Positions 1 through 10,143 of a stretch of DNA of 64,000 nt are shown here, piece by piece; positions within the stretch are counted from its first letter, which is position 1; each line of letters begins with the position of its first letter. Below the pieces are notes generated by a model. That model searched no databases. It worked only from the letters and a program-made list of their open reading frames with translations, and was not told the origin of the DNA. A program made the translations under genes and the position numbers. Source of the stretch: an uncultured Eubacteriales bacterium (GTDB taxonomy: Bacteria > Bacillota > Clostridia > Lachnospirales > Lachnospiraceae). The stretch lies in the NCBI GenBank assembly GCA_949284175.1, contig CASDVE010000001.1:186001-250000 (forward strand). Reading direction: 5' to 3'.

Positions 1-225
1 CCCCCATTTAGGATCATTACTCTCTGTTGCAGTTATATAATAGGATGAGTTAAGTTGTGGTTCTAACATTTGCCCTTTTAGAATCACATAACCACATTTA
101 TCAGTCCTCATTTTTCCTTCTTCAATTTTATTTGGTATTATAACTAAAATCCCAAAGTTGGTGTCTTTTTTAAAATATCTTATTTTACTGACTGTAACTG
201 TTCCTTTTATAATATCTCCATTCAT
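1..225 (-). CDS. RecD-like helicase, N-terminal fragment (runs off the window)
   Basis: An open frame on the minus strand begins at ATG 225, 10 bp after the polymerase stop, and runs off the left edge. The 75 visible residues start MNGDIIKGTVTVSKIRYFKK and end YYITATESNDPKWG. That pattern (a beta strand with GTV, later 'Y.TA.E.NDPK.G') is the N-terminal OB-fold of RecD2-type helicases. The P-loop lies outside the window, so the assignment rests on the N-terminal pattern alone. It is the last visible gene of the replication operon. Confidence 0.5.
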   Translation of the reverse strand, partial: MNGDIIKGTVTVSKIRYFKKDTNFGILVIIPNKIEEGKMRTDKCGYVILKGQMLEPQLNSSYYITATESNDPKWG

Positions 226-235
226 TTTATTTTGC

Positions 236-3200
236 TTAATCGACTCTATCTCTTTCTGTTTTTAGTTTCAGCTCTCCATTTTCTAATACATCTACAATTA
301 AATTACATGTATGAGGGAATATTGTATCTGCATAATTATATACTCTAAACTGATCATCTTTTCTGTAACCACATAATAAAACCTTGTTTCCTCTTGATAA
401 CCAAGATTTTTCAACTGTCGTTTTTGTACCATCATCATTAATTTTAGATATTTGCTTGTCATAGTTTAAAAACTGTCCTTTATTAAACTTCACATTAACA
501 ACACCATATTTTGTCAACAGTGTAATCTTGTGCTTATTTTTATCTTTATCAAGTATTGTGCCTGCAATACGGATAATTTCATATTTAGGAAACCATTTTT
601 TTGTCCATGTTTCTTTTCCATCTATGATTTTTTTTGTATATCTACTATAATAGTCATATATTTTGGGTTCTTTTGATAATTCAAAATAATTTTTTATAAA
701 ATACTTATCTTCATCCACATAACTCAATTCATGTGGTTCTGTGTAAATATTTAATGCTTCCATTTCCCATTTTGCTACTGTTCCACTGGCATATTTTTTA
801 TACTCTTTTTCTCTCAAATAATAATTATATTGTTCAAGAGTTTTTTCTTTAGACATCCATTTTTTCAACTCTTCTAGTTTACTATCAACTTGCTTTAAAA
901 ACTTTTTTTCAGAAATAATATAAGATTCTCCAGCAACTCCTACTACTGAATTTTCATTATAATATACTTTAAAAAAATCCATAGCTCTTTGGTCTAATTT
1001 AAAGTATCTATCATGATAACCCTTATTTGGAATTTTCTTCCCTGATTGTATATAAAGTTTATAAATGTTTGATTCTTTTAATACATAATCTTTAAATAGC
1101 TTATGTTCTACTGCTATATCTAATGATTTAGGGATAAATCTAAATTCTTCATCTAAATTTAAAAGAGTATTAAACTGTTGCATTGTTAATTTTGAACATC
1201 CTGTAACCGTATATCCAAAGTATTTACGCATCGTTTTTCTTCTATCCAAGTTATCGAGTTCTATAAAAGCACCTGCTTTAATTAGATTAATCATAGCTGA
1301 ATTTTTGATAATTTTTGTTTGGATCATTCTCTTCATAAAATCATCAAAAGACTTGTATGGTCTATTCTTAATAATTTCTCTTACCATATCTTCTCCAATT
1401 CCAGAAATAGCTTTCATGGAATAGATAATACGATTATTTGCTTCATCTGGTGTGAATCCGAATCCTGCCTCATTAATCAAAGGAAGAGAAATTTTAATAC
1501 CTCTTTGTTGCATATTAGCAATAGCAGTGGCCATCTTTCCATATTGAGTTGTCTTATTTTCTTCCACTTCTTCATCTGTTCCCGCATCAACAATTAAACA
1601 AGCAGTGTTCCAGTATATGATTGGAAAAAGATAAGCTAAATTTAATTCAATAATTGCAACGGTTGTATAAGCCAAAATATGTGGTAACGAGAAAGAATAT
1701 CCTAACTGCTTACCAATAATTTCATTCCATACATAGTTTAGTAAATTATCAGAAGCTCCTATTTCATGTCCTTTTTCGAACAATTCCTTCTTCATTTCTT
1801 CTTGTAGCTTCTTTTTCTTTTTGGCGATACTTTTTCTTAATTTGTTTGCTTCCTGCATTGAAAAGTTGGCCACTCTCTGATCCATAGATACACGCATTAC
1901 TTCTTCTTGCATTGTGCTTAATCCATACACATCTTTTTGGTATATTTCCATTATCTTAATTTCATCTTCTGTTAAATGATATCTCTCACGCATACACTTA
2001 TACCATTCACTTATATCCTCTTTATACCGAATATAAGTATCTATCGGTTGTTCTATACCATCTGAAACAGATAAGCGCATTACTGCATTTGCTGTACACA
2101 ACTCTCCTAATGATCTTGGTTTAATTTTTTTAGCAGCATTCAATCCAACATCTGTAGAAAATTGGAATAGATCTACTACCTCGTTTCTATCTACCATTTC
2201 CCACATTTTTTTTGTCTCATAATCTAAAACATCAGGATGAAAATATTTGTTATATGTGTTTCTTAAATTTCCTTGCCATTTAATATATCCTGCTTCTAAA
2301 AGCATATTAATACAATGTCTAATGGCATCGTAATTCTTGACCGTTAAATAGTCATACTTTAATCCACCTGCATATGTGCTATCGTCCATAGACCATTGAG
2401 TAATTTCTTGTCCATTTGGAGCTTTCATCATTGCATTGTTTTTGTAATACTCTTCATTATAGATAATGACACCACTAGCATGTATACTACGACCGCATAT
2501 CAAGCCTTCAATCTTTAACGCTACTTCTAGCCAATTTTCATGTGATTTTATCTCACTTACAAACTCTTTAATAGGTTTTCTTTCTTTTTCTTCATCTCCA
2601 TAAATACATTCGCTTAAACTCCATGTAGCACCCCTTTCAATCGGAACCATATTTGCTACATATTGTGAAGTATCAATATCAATTCCTAAACCTCTAGCAG
2701 CCGTTAATATAGCTGATTTACTTCCTTCAGTTTTAAAAGTTCCAATATTTAATACTTTATCTCGACCAAAAAAATCTTTTGTTGCTTCAATAATTTTTCT
2801 ACGTTTTGAAGCTTCTGTGTCAATGTCAACATCAGGCATCTCTGGTCGAGACTCATGCAAATGTCTCCAATATGGAATTTGATATTTAATTGGGTTTATT
2901 TGATGAAGATTAATAAGAAAACCAGTGTAAAAAGAAGCAACACTTCCTCTTCCTGGGCCAACAAGACTATTTCCGCCTTTGTCATCCCACATAATATCTA
3001 AGATTTTTAAGGTGCAAATATAATAAGATGATACTTTATCATTTATTCTTTCAGACGAAAGCCAAATAGCCTTCAACTCTAATTCAATTCTATCTACTAA
3101 TTCATCAATCGTTGCATATTCTTTATTTACTCCCCTATTTACTTCTTTCTCTATAAAACCCTCTTCAATCAAATGTAGTAAATATCTATCGTTTTCATTA

Positions 3201-4228
3201 TCTGATAGGGCAAATTTCTCTATGTATTCATGATCTGTATAATAATTTTTAAATAAATTCCGTAGAGTAAATGAAGGTAACTCAATTTTTGGAACTATTT
3301 GAGAATGAAATAAGTCATATTCTTCTATTTTACTTGTAATAATTCCTGTATTTTTTAATCCTTTATTTACCGCTTGTACACCAATATATTGATCCATATA
3401 TTCGTGTATTTCTTTTTCATCCATCATGTAAGTTGTCATATAGAATTCATCTGTTTCTCTTTCCTCTTCATGAGATTTAAGATATGCAGAATGAAATATT
3501 CTATCTTCTTTTGTTGAATAGTGTGCATCTGTTGTAATGATATAGGGAACTTTATACTTTTCACTTAACCCTAAAATGATACTATTCACTAAAATTTGTT
3601 CTTCATTATCACTGGGTTGCATCTCTAAATAAAAGTCATCTTCAAACAATCCATAGCACCACTTTACAAACTCTTCACATTCTTCTATTCTGTCATTTAA
3701 AATTAATGAGCCTAATTCTCCACCAATGCAAGCGGTTGAAGCTATTAAATGTCCTTTATTTTCTTTAACTACTCTTTCTAAATTTGCTTTTAAAGTTGGA
3801 ACTCTAGTCATTTTTCCTGTATTAAAACTATTATTCCATGCCATCGAAGACAGTAAACGCAATTGTTCATGTCCTACTTTATCTTTGGCTAATAAAATAA
3901 AATGGTAGTAAGGTGTTTTACAATACCTCCTACCCTCTTCTTCCTCTATATTATCCACTAGGTATATCTCATTACCTAAAATAAGCTTAAACTCTTGTGG
4001 TATTTTTCCATTTTTCTTTTCTTCTTTTACATATTGAATGGCTTGTATATGACCTGATACACTTTCATGATCTGTTATAGCTATGCCACAGCATCCTATT
4101 TCAACTGCTCTATCAATAAGCATAGGTATCTTATTGATAGAGTCAATCAATCTGATATTGCTATAATCTGAATGTACATGTAAGTGCGACCATTCAAAGC
4201 TGACAATATCTTGCTCTCTTCTATCCAT
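236..4228 (-). CDS. dnaE: DNA polymerase III alpha subunit, DnaE type
   Basis: Replicative DNA polymerase, 1330 aa. The N-terminal PHP domain begins with HLHVHSD (residues 16-22) and contains AITDHES. The C-family polymerase core shows GPGRGS near residue 424, the two catalytic aspartates in PDVDID near 464-469, and the third in LKYDYL near 622; a helix-hairpin-helix segment (AISGIGEDMV) follows. There is no PolC-style 3'-5' exonuclease insertion, so it is DnaE-like, as is the YorL polymerase of phage SPbeta. It closes an operon with primase, helicase and nuclease genes, so the phage replicates its own DNA. Length and motifs are intact. Confidence 0.95.
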   Translation of the reverse strand: MDRREQDIVSFEWSHLHVHSDYSNIRLIDSINKIPMLIDRAVEIGCCGIAITDHESVSGHIQAIQYVKEEKKNGKIPQEFKLILGNEIYLVDNIEEEEGRRYCKTPYYHFILLAKDKVGHEQLRLLSSMAWNNSFNTGKMTRVPTLKANLERVVKENKGHLIASTACIGGELGSLILNDRIEECEEFVKWCYGLFEDDFYLEMQPSDNEEQILVNSIILGLSEKYKVPYIITTDAHYSTKEDRIFHSAYLKSHEEERETDEFYMTTYMMDEKEIHEYMDQYIGVQAVNKGLKNTGIITSKIEEYDLFHSQIVPKIELPSFTLRNLFKNYYTDHEYIEKFALSDNENDRYLLHLIEEGFIEKEVNRGVNKEYATIDELVDRIELELKAIWLSSERINDKVSSYYICTLKILDIMWDDKGGNSLVGPGRGSVASFYTGFLINLHQINPIKYQIPYWRHLHESRPEMPDVDIDTEASKRRKIIEATKDFFGRDKVLNIGTFKTEGSKSAILTAARGLGIDIDTSQYVANMVPIERGATWSLSECIYGDEEKERKPIKEFVSEIKSHENWLEVALKIEGLICGRSIHASGVIIYNEEYYKNNAMMKAPNGQEITQWSMDDSTYAGGLKYDYLTVKNYDAIRHCINMLLEAGYIKWQGNLRNTYNKYFHPDVLDYETKKMWEMVDRNEVVDLFQFSTDVGLNAAKKIKPRSLGELCTANAVMRLSVSDGIEQPIDTYIRYKEDISEWYKCMRERYHLTEDEIKIMEIYQKDVYGLSTMQEEVMRVSMDQRVANFSMQEANKLRKSIAKKKKKLQEEMKKELFEKGHEIGASDNLLNYVWNEIIGKQLGYSFSLPHILAYTTVAIIELNLAYLFPIIYWNTACLIVDAGTDEEVEENKTTQYGKMATAIANMQQRGIKISLPLINEAGFGFTPDEANNRIIYSMKAISGIGEDMVREIIKNRPYKSFDDFMKRMIQTKIIKNSAMINLIKAGAFIELDNLDRRKTMRKYFGYTVTGCSKLTMQQFNTLLNLDEEFRFIPKSLDIAVEHKLFKDYVLKESNIYKLYIQSGKKIPNKGYHDRYFKLDQRAMDFFKVYYNENSVVGVAGESYIISEKKFLKQVDSKLEELKKWMSKEKTLEQYNYYLREKEYKKYASGTVAKWEMEALNIYTEPHELSYVDEDKYFIKNYFELSKEPKIYDYYSRYTKKIIDGKETWTKKWFPKYEIIRIAGTILDKDKNKHKITLLTKYGVVNVKFNKGQFLNYDKQISKINDDGTKTTVEKSWLSRGNKVLLCGYRKDDQFRVYNYADTIFPHTCNLIVDVLENGELKLKTERDRVD

Positions 4229-4242
4229 TTTTACTTACTTTA

Positions 4243-4497
4243 TTAATTTACTCTTTTTAATTCTTTAACAGTGAATAACCATTTTATTTCACTGTCATCT
4301 TCTTTTAATTGAAAAATTGTAATACTGGTCTGTTTTCCATTTAACAAGACTCCTTGCTCTACTGTAAATACTCTTTCCTTATTTTTTTCAATCCATTCAT
4401 TTCGTTTTAAATTTCCTCTATTTACATTTTTAGGTTCTATTCTTACTTTACTTCCTATTTTCATATCTGATTCGATCTTATTCTTCATTTTTTTCAT
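4243..4497 (-). CDS. Small basic protein after the methylase
   Basis: 84 aa with start ATG 4497, preceded by AAAGG; the first 20 nt overlap the end of the cytosine methylase gene, suggesting translational coupling. Strand-rich (KIGSKVRIEPKNV, RVFTVEQGVLL, ITIFQLKEDD), compatible with a small SH3-like barrel. I recognise no family. It is co-transcribed between the methylase and the polymerase. Confidence 0.7.
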   Translation of the reverse strand: MKKMKNKIESDMKIGSKVRIEPKNVNRGNLKRNEWIEKNKERVFTVEQGVLLNGKQTSITIFQLKEDDSEIKWLFTVKELKRVN

Positions 4498-5761
4498 AAA
4501 GCAACCTTTCTGCAATCGCTTTTATTACATTAACTGTTACACCATTACCAGCTTGTTTGTAAAGTTGAGAATCCGAATTAACAAACTGCGCCTTTTTAAA
4601 ATAGTCATCTGACCATCCTTGTAAACGGAAACATTCGCAAGGAGTAAGTTTTCGAATTCTGAATTGAAATTCTTCATCTACACAGACCTTCAGTCCACTT
4701 CTTTGGCTTCGTAGAGTAGGTGTTATATCCTCATAAGTTCTAACTCCATCAAACCCTTGTGTGTCATCTATAACCATAACCCCATGTCGGTCTTGAGCTG
4801 TCAGAGTAAACATTGGTTCTCCATCTTCTTTAAATCGTCTACCATTTTGTCTTTTATTCGTTCTGTCTGGTGTAAGGACTGGAATTGCTACACCTGAATT
4901 ATCAGCACCTCTATTTATAACTCCTGCATCATATTTAGCTTTTAAACATCTTGCATGTTCTGTTGTTTTAAATTCTCCTTTTGATAAATCACAAAATGCT
5001 GGTAACAGAATATGTGGTTGTCTTCCACCACCTTGACAAGTGTCTAATGTTTCAATAATTCCATTTGGATCATAAGTTTGAGTGTTTCTTCTATATCCTT
5101 CTCTATGCCCAACTATTCGAATACTATTTTCGCTTGCTGCTCTGGTGATAGGAAATACTTCTTGTCCACCTCTTCCTCTAAGATGTCCAATAATGAAGAT
5201 CCTTTGTCTGTTTTGTGGGACTCCGAAATCTTTTGAGTTAAGCAATTGCCATTCAATATCGTACCCCAATTCTGCCATTTCACTGAGAACTCTGGTAAAA
5301 TCCCATCCTCTATTAATTGACAACAAATTCTTAACGTTTTCCATGAATAGGAATTGGGGTCTATCTTCTTCTCTTTGCTCTTTGAGGATTCTAATAATTT
5401 GGAAATAGAGATTACTTCTTTCGTCACTAAGTCCAAGTTGTTTTCCAGCCACGGAAAATCCTTGACAAGGACTCCCAAAGCACCAACAATCTGATCTCGG
5501 TAAGTCTTCTCCTCTGACTTCTCTAATATCTTTTGCATACCATTCTCCATTTCTATACTCCTCTTTTAAAACTTCTTTTTTTCTTTTATTTTCTTTTAAG
5601 CTATTTAAATATTCTCTTTGTTCATCCGTAATGAGATGCATTGACGTATAACTAGCAGTGGCAAAATCATCAAATTCACAGAAACCCACGCACTCATGCC
5701 CTGCGAGTTCCATTCCCCTTCTGAATCCACCTATACCAGCAAAGAAATCAATAAATCTCAT
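4478..5761 (-). CDS. C5-cytosine DNA methyltransferase
   Basis: 427 aa, full length for the family. Motif I FIDFFAGIGGFRRGMELAG (SAM binding) is at the N-terminus, motif IV GSPCQGFSVAG carries the catalytic cysteine near residue 99, motif VI is MENV, motif VIII is QNRQRIFIIGH, and motif X GNGVTVNVI is near the C-terminus, with a target-recognition region between VIII and X. It transfers a methyl group from SAM to C5 of cytosine. No restriction nuclease is adjacent, so it most likely protects phage DNA against host restriction, as the SPbeta methylases do (inference). The target sequence cannot be read from the sequence. Confidence 0.95.
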   Translation of the reverse strand: MRFIDFFAGIGGFRRGMELAGHECVGFCEFDDFATASYTSMHLITDEQREYLNSLKENKRKKEVLKEEYRNGEWYAKDIREVRGEDLPRSDCWCFGSPCQGFSVAGKQLGLSDERSNLYFQIIRILKEQREEDRPQFLFMENVKNLLSINRGWDFTRVLSEMAELGYDIEWQLLNSKDFGVPQNRQRIFIIGHLRGRGGQEVFPITRAASENSIRIVGHREGYRRNTQTYDPNGIIETLDTCQGGGRQPHILLPAFCDLSKGEFKTTEHARCLKAKYDAGVINRGADNSGVAIPVLTPDRTNKRQNGRRFKEDGEPMFTLTAQDRHGVMVIDDTQGFDGVRTYEDITPTLRSQRSGLKVCVDEEFQFRIRKLTPCECFRLQGWSDDYFKKAQFVNSDSQLYKQAGNGVTVNVIKAIAERLLYEKNEE

Positions 5762-5768
5762 CTACGAT

Positions 5769-6719
5769 CTAGAACCTCAATTTTCCCAAATCAGATGAAA
5801 ATATTCTTTGATTTTCAACTACTTCACCGAATTTCTTGTTTACTGCATATGTTTTATTTTCAGGAGTCCATAATGAGTAGTATTCGCATAAAGATTTTGA
5901 ATAGGAATTGCCACCAACAGAATGTTTACAAAAATCACACCAGTGGCATAGAGGCGATGGACTTGGTACAAAGTCATCCTCAAATATCTTCTTCTCTACA
6001 GCATCCAATAAAGAGTTAATCTTCTTTACTCCTCTCTTCAGATATCCTTGAGAACACACTCCTTGCTCTTCCGTTTGTTTTTTATTTAAACATATAAAAT
6101 CATATTCATGCTTTGTGGGGAGTGCTCCATACAGATGTAAGCAAGCCAAATCATAGACAACCATTTGTAATGGAGTTTTTATTTCTTTATCAATGAATAC
6201 TTTTTTTGAAGACTTATAATCGACTACTCTATATTCGCCAGTTCTTCTATTCCTATCTATTCTATCTACGAATCCGTGTATTATTACTCTTCCGTCATAG
6301 ACAAACTTGAAAGGAATTTCTACTCCAATAACTTCCCATTCTTCATCTTCCATTCTCGTAGGAAGAACTTTATCAAAATACAGTCTTAACTTCTGTTCAT
6401 AGGTCATTCCTGACTTTTCATCAACTTTATTCCACTCTTCAAAATATTTTCTTTTAATTTCTTTGACTCCGATAAGTTTTTCAGTTCCTTTGTCTGTTAC
6501 TTCTTCAGCACCATCCATAACCACTCTTTTGATCTCATCATAGTCAACTTTTTGTTTGTTTATAATATAGCGACCTTTTAACTCCAATCCTTTATGAAGG
6601 ATAGAACCAAGTTCAGTCGCTAAAGAAGGAGCAAATATGTAATTTCCTTGTTCATACTTTTGATAAAACTGATACTCACAATTCTTAAACACACTTAATT
6701 TAGAATATGAGAAATTAAT
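5769..6719 (-). CDS. Cas4/RecB-like PD-(D/E)XK nuclease with a probable AUU start
   Basis: Exonuclease of the Cas4/AddB-RecB group. The catalytic core reads IHGFVDRID followed by YRVVDYKSSK. A probable 4Fe-4S site is formed by one N-terminal Cys (FKNCEYQF) and a C-terminal CHWCDFC plus a later Cys. The family's conserved N-terminal 'SYSKLS.F..C' lies upstream of any ATG, GTG or TTG: the frame reads I-N-F-S-Y-S-K-L-S-V-F, and AGAAGGAG sits 8 nt before that ATT codon (6719-6717). The GTG at 6692 has no Shine-Dalgarno and would cut the motif. I therefore place the start at AUU 6719. Probably processes DNA ends with the Sak4-like recombinase. Confidence 0.8.
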   Translation of the reverse strand: MNFSYSKLSVFKNCEYQFYQKYEQGNYIFAPSLATELGSILHKGLELKGRYIINKQKVDYDEIKRVVMDGAEEVTDKGTEKLIGVKEIKRKYFEEWNKVDEKSGMTYEQKLRLYFDKVLPTRMEDEEWEVIGVEIPFKFVYDGRVIIHGFVDRIDRNRRTGEYRVVDYKSSKKVFIDKEIKTPLQMVVYDLACLHLYGALPTKHEYDFICLNKKQTEEQGVCSQGYLKRGVKKINSLLDAVEKKIFEDDFVPSPSPLCHWCDFCKHSVGGNSYSKSLCEYYSLWTPENKTYAVNKKFGEVVENQRIFSSDLGKLRF

Positions 6720-6779
6720 AAAAGAATCTCCTTCTCTAACTGACCGTATTCTCTTTTTTAAAGTCTCTATTGTATGCTA

Positions 6780-7376
6780 CTACTTTCTTAATAAATTTTT
6801 AATGAAGGAAGGAAGCTCAATGTCTCCACTATTAACAAGATTTCTGATAGCTCTTTCAAAAGCTTCTGTCTGCATTTGAATTTGCTCTTCTTTTTTTCTT
6901 TCTGTTTCTTCTTTTTGCTCTCTTTTTAATTTTTTCATAACAGTGTCTTGAATCTCTTTATTTTTCTTTAATTTAGCTTTTTCTTCTTCTTTAGCTTTCT
7001 TCTCATTATCTTTCTTATTAATCCACTGTTTCATAAGGTCATTGTAACGTCCTGTATTACCACAAGATTTTTTTAGATAAGCAAGAGCAAATCCTGCTTC
7101 AGCACTAAATTTGTCACCCTCTTGTGCTTCTACAACAGTGACTGTTCCATCACTCCATTTTAAAACCACTTTTGGGTCTTGAATAATACAATCTACTAAT
7201 TCTATCTCTTTCTTTTTGATACGTTCACTTTTTCTATTCATATCTTTCATCAAAACCTCTGTAATACCATTACTCATAGTTTTCCAATCCAATTCAACAG
7301 GAGGGAAATCAAATGAAGGTGACCTCTCTCCAAACAATAAAAACTTTGTACCTTCTAAATTATTTTGCACTGCCAT
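6780..7376 (-). CDS. Conserved phage protein with charged helical C-terminus
   Basis: 198 aa. A central block, VVLKWSDGTVTVVEAQEG, followed by FALAYLKKSCGN, is a pattern I know from many Firmicutes phage proteins of unknown function. From residue 115 the protein is a Lys/Glu-rich helix, probably coiled coil. It sits between the primase and the nuclease in the replication operon. Function unknown. Confidence 0.7.
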   Translation of the reverse strand: MAVQNNLEGTKFLLFGERSPSFDFPPVELDWKTMSNGITEVLMKDMNRKSERIKKKEIELVDCIIQDPKVVLKWSDGTVTVVEAQEGDKFSAEAGFALAYLKKSCGNTGRYNDLMKQWINKKDNEKKAKEEEKAKLKKNKEIQDTVMKKLKREQKEETERKKEEQIQMQTEAFERAIRNLVNSGDIELPSFIKNLLRK

Positions 7377-7408
7377 TATTATTCTCCTTTATTCTATTCT
7401 CATTTCTT

Positions 7409-8524
7409 CTAGCTCTCTATACTAATATCAAAATCTGTATCAACCTCTATCTTCTCTTTCATTAATTCCTCTAATACATCTTTCCCTTTATCAAGAGGAG
7501 AATCTTTCTTATTCAATAGTCCTCTTTTGTCCCAAAGAATATAGACTGTACAATATGGATTTAATTTTTTAGCTAACTTAATCAACTTGTTAGCATAAGC
7601 TTCTGCTTCCCAAGAATCTGCATCTGTATATTCCTTATCAAAAGCTATAAAAACCTCTCTAACTCCTAATGAAAGAATAAGACGACATTGTTCATCTGTT
7701 AGATTACTGCCACAAACAGCAACAGTAAAATTATTCTGTCTATAGAATCCATCCGCAAGTAGAACAGATTTTTCACTCTCAACTAGCATAATCTTTCCAA
7801 TTCTTCGTATTGCCTCTTCATTTTGGCAAAGACCATACAAGTTATTTCCTAATTTATGCTTTAGGCATATTCCCTCAACAGTGATTGGCATATATTTACC
7901 TTTTTCTAGATCTTCTTTATTAAAAGCCCTACCTCTCACACCAATCAGTTTTCCCTCTATATCTCGGTGAGGGATAATGATTTTATTTTCAACTGCCCAG
8001 TAAGAAATTTGATACTTTTGCATAGATTCTTCAGTGATTCCATCTTTTATCCATGCTTCATGTGGTAAATAACAAAACATTTCTAATATGTGTTCACTGA
8101 TTATCTTATTATCGTTATTTACTTTTTCTTTGTCTCTTGTCTTTTTAATGCGATTGAGCCATTGCCAATCATCAATTCTATCGCTCTTAACTTCTTCAAT
8201 ATTTGAATAAAAAAGATGTGCCGTGATACTTGCTACATACTTCACAGCTTGTAAAAAATTAAGATTAATCCCTTTTGCTCTCCTACTTCTTAGTACCAGC
8301 TCATACACATCAAAAGTGTCTCCGCAGTCTGTGTAACATGTAAAAAGTTTAGAATTATCATGATAACATAATTTATACTTTTCACCACCATGGCAAACTG
8401 TTTTGAAGTAGATTTCATTCCCACCATTGTCAATATAATTTTCAGATCCTAAATCTGCCAATATTTTCTTCACATCTTCTTTGGTTAATGACTTTTTTAT
8501 TTTTTCTTTATCTAAATAAGCCAT
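7409..8524 (-). CDS. DNA primase (zinc finger plus Toprim)
   Basis: 371 aa. An N-terminal CHC2-type zinc-binding region shows CHGGEKYKLCYHD and LFTCYTDCGD. The Toprim part shows the acidic strand MLVESEKSV and later FIAFDKEYTDAD. It makes RNA primers for the DnaE polymerase and lies 7 bp downstream of the DnaB-type helicase, its usual partner. Shorter than bacterial DnaG because the helicase-binding C-terminal domain is absent, as in many phages. ATG 8524 follows AGGTGAT. Confidence 0.88.
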   Translation of the reverse strand: MAYLDKEKIKKSLTKEDVKKILADLGSENYIDNGGNEIYFKTVCHGGEKYKLCYHDNSKLFTCYTDCGDTFDVYELVLRSRRAKGINLNFLQAVKYVASITAHLFYSNIEEVKSDRIDDWQWLNRIKKTRDKEKVNNDNKIISEHILEMFCYLPHEAWIKDGITEESMQKYQISYWAVENKIIIPHRDIEGKLIGVRGRAFNKEDLEKGKYMPITVEGICLKHKLGNNLYGLCQNEEAIRRIGKIMLVESEKSVLLADGFYRQNNFTVAVCGSNLTDEQCRLILSLGVREVFIAFDKEYTDADSWEAEAYANKLIKLAKKLNPYCTVYILWDKRGLLNKKDSPLDKGKDVLEELMKEKIEVDTDFDISIES

Positions 8525-8531
8525 AAATCAC

Positions 8532-10142
8532 CTAAAAAATATATTTACCTTTTGGTTCTAACGAGAAAATTGTACTTTCATTTTCTAGATCCTCAACTTC
8601 ATCCTTATTAACAGAATGTTCTTCAACAATAGCGTTTATGTTTTCAATTGTAAGTCTTTCAACTTGTATTAACTCATTATTATAGTCCGTTAAAAATAGT
8701 TCAGTAAATCTACATATTCCCAGTTCAGCGTATACCCACAATTTTACTTTCGATAATTTACCCTTTCTTACTTTATAGAAGTGATAAATCATATTTGGAA
8801 CTTTGCCAAACCTATGCCTCAATATCTCTTCAACTGCTTTTAGCTCTTCACGACTTGGTTGACACATAATAATTCCCAAATCTATCTTATCTGCTATGGC
8901 TTTTGAACCTCTTAATAATGTTTCATCCTTATCTTTGGCACTCTTATATTCACCATTAAGCTGCGTGCTAGTATCAATGTGTATACCAAGCTTATTGCAA
9001 ATATTTTTAAGTCGTATAGCAAAAATATAAAGCATCTGATCTTCTCTTAATTTCATTCCTTTTGAGATTGTAGCTATCTCCATGATTAATTTGACAGATG
9101 TATGAATATAGTCAAAGCCTACATATAACACGCCAAATTCTTTCTTATATTTTTTAATTAAATTCTCTATATCTTCAATATTGAAGTCACTTACTTCTTC
9201 TAAATATAGTGGAGATGATTCTAAGAATTCAATAGCCTTATCCACCCTCTCCTCTTCATCTCCTACGTATGTACCTTCTGTAATATGTTCTTCTTCAACA
9301 CCACTAAGGTATGCTAAAATTAATGAACGGATCTCACTTAATTCTAGTTCTGTAGTAATTAATAGCGAAGGCTCTGAAAAACCTGTATATACCCATTCCT
9401 TCTTATCCAAATCATAAATCCAAGGCACAGAATATGAACAAATATCAGCAACCATGAAACGAGTTTTACCTGTTCCAGTAGCACCTGACCTTAAATATAA
9501 CTTTTTAAGTCTAGCACCTCTAGCAATTGTGTTTACAATGGCTCCCTGCATTGGTATCCCAATTTCAGGAGCTTGTTTCCACTGTTCTTTCAATTCTCTT
9601 AAACCATTGGCTGCTAAACCACCATTTCGTTCTTGTCCTATACAAAACTTATCTTTTGGAAGAATTACATATGTATATTCTATGACTTCAATAATCTGTT
9701 CTATTGTATACTCATCAAATTGCTTTTGTTGTTCTTCATATTTTCGGGGACTAATCTCATCAGGATTATATAAAAATTTTGTGTCTAATCCTTTACTTTC
9801 ATAAAATCTCATAAGGCTGAACTTTTTCATCCTCATGAGATTATAATTAAAATTATCAGGCTCACACATTTCAATCGCATCTGCTATATAATTTGCACCA
9901 TCATTCTCATTGAATACTTTATACTGTTCTGCATAGTTGGATAGATAGCTGTCAATAGCAAAAAAATCAATTACTTTACTTCCTTGTTGATACAAATTAT
10001 ATATTGTGCTAAAAACAATCCTATGAAATTTTTCTGTCCCAAAATCATCTGACTCTAGGTTATATTCATCCAATATAGTAGGATTTTTGATAATGCATCC
10101 TATTACTTGAAGAATAGCCCTTTTATCAATTAGTTTTGATAT
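8532..10142 (-). CDS. Replicative DNA helicase, DnaB family, probable AUA start
   Basis: Hexameric fork helicase. An N-terminal helical domain is followed by a RecA-like domain with Walker A GATGTGKT near residue 220 and DnaB motifs (FDYIHTS, DTSTQLNGE). The first ATG/GTG/TTG in frame is TTG 10073, but DnaB-like sequence continues upstream (SKLIDKRAILQVIGCIIKNP) and that TTG has no Shine-Dalgarno. AGAGG lies 9 nt before an ATA codon (10142-10140), so the start appears to be AUA, 1 nt after the stop of the preceding gene; ATT 10151 is the alternative. Two genes of this operon thus seem to use non-AUG starts. Confidence 0.85.
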   Translation of the reverse strand: MSKLIDKRAILQVIGCIIKNPTILDEYNLESDDFGTEKFHRIVFSTIYNLYQQGSKVIDFFAIDSYLSNYAEQYKVFNENDGANYIADAIEMCEPDNFNYNLMRMKKFSLMRFYESKGLDTKFLYNPDEISPRKYEEQQKQFDEYTIEQIIEVIEYTYVILPKDKFCIGQERNGGLAANGLRELKEQWKQAPEIGIPMQGAIVNTIARGARLKKLYLRSGATGTGKTRFMVADICSYSVPWIYDLDKKEWVYTGFSEPSLLITTELELSEIRSLILAYLSGVEEEHITEGTYVGDEEERVDKAIEFLESSPLYLEEVSDFNIEDIENLIKKYKKEFGVLYVGFDYIHTSVKLIMEIATISKGMKLREDQMLYIFAIRLKNICNKLGIHIDTSTQLNGEYKSAKDKDETLLRGSKAIADKIDLGIIMCQPSREELKAVEEILRHRFGKVPNMIYHFYKVRKGKLSKVKLWVYAELGICRFTELFLTDYNNELIQVERLTIENINAIVEEHSVNKDEVEDLENESTIFSLEPKGKYIF

Positions 10143-10143
10143 T

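Noticed and set aside
1319-1597. Plus-strand ORFs inside minus-strand genes throughout 0-54 kb (for example this one and 13745-14041, 36242-36685)
   Set aside because: All overlap well-supported genes antisense, lack ribosome sites and show hydrophobic/Ser-rich shadow composition.
5113-5550. 145-aa minus-strand ORF inside the cytosine methylase gene
   Set aside because: Out-of-frame shadow of a clearly conserved methylase; no ribosome site.
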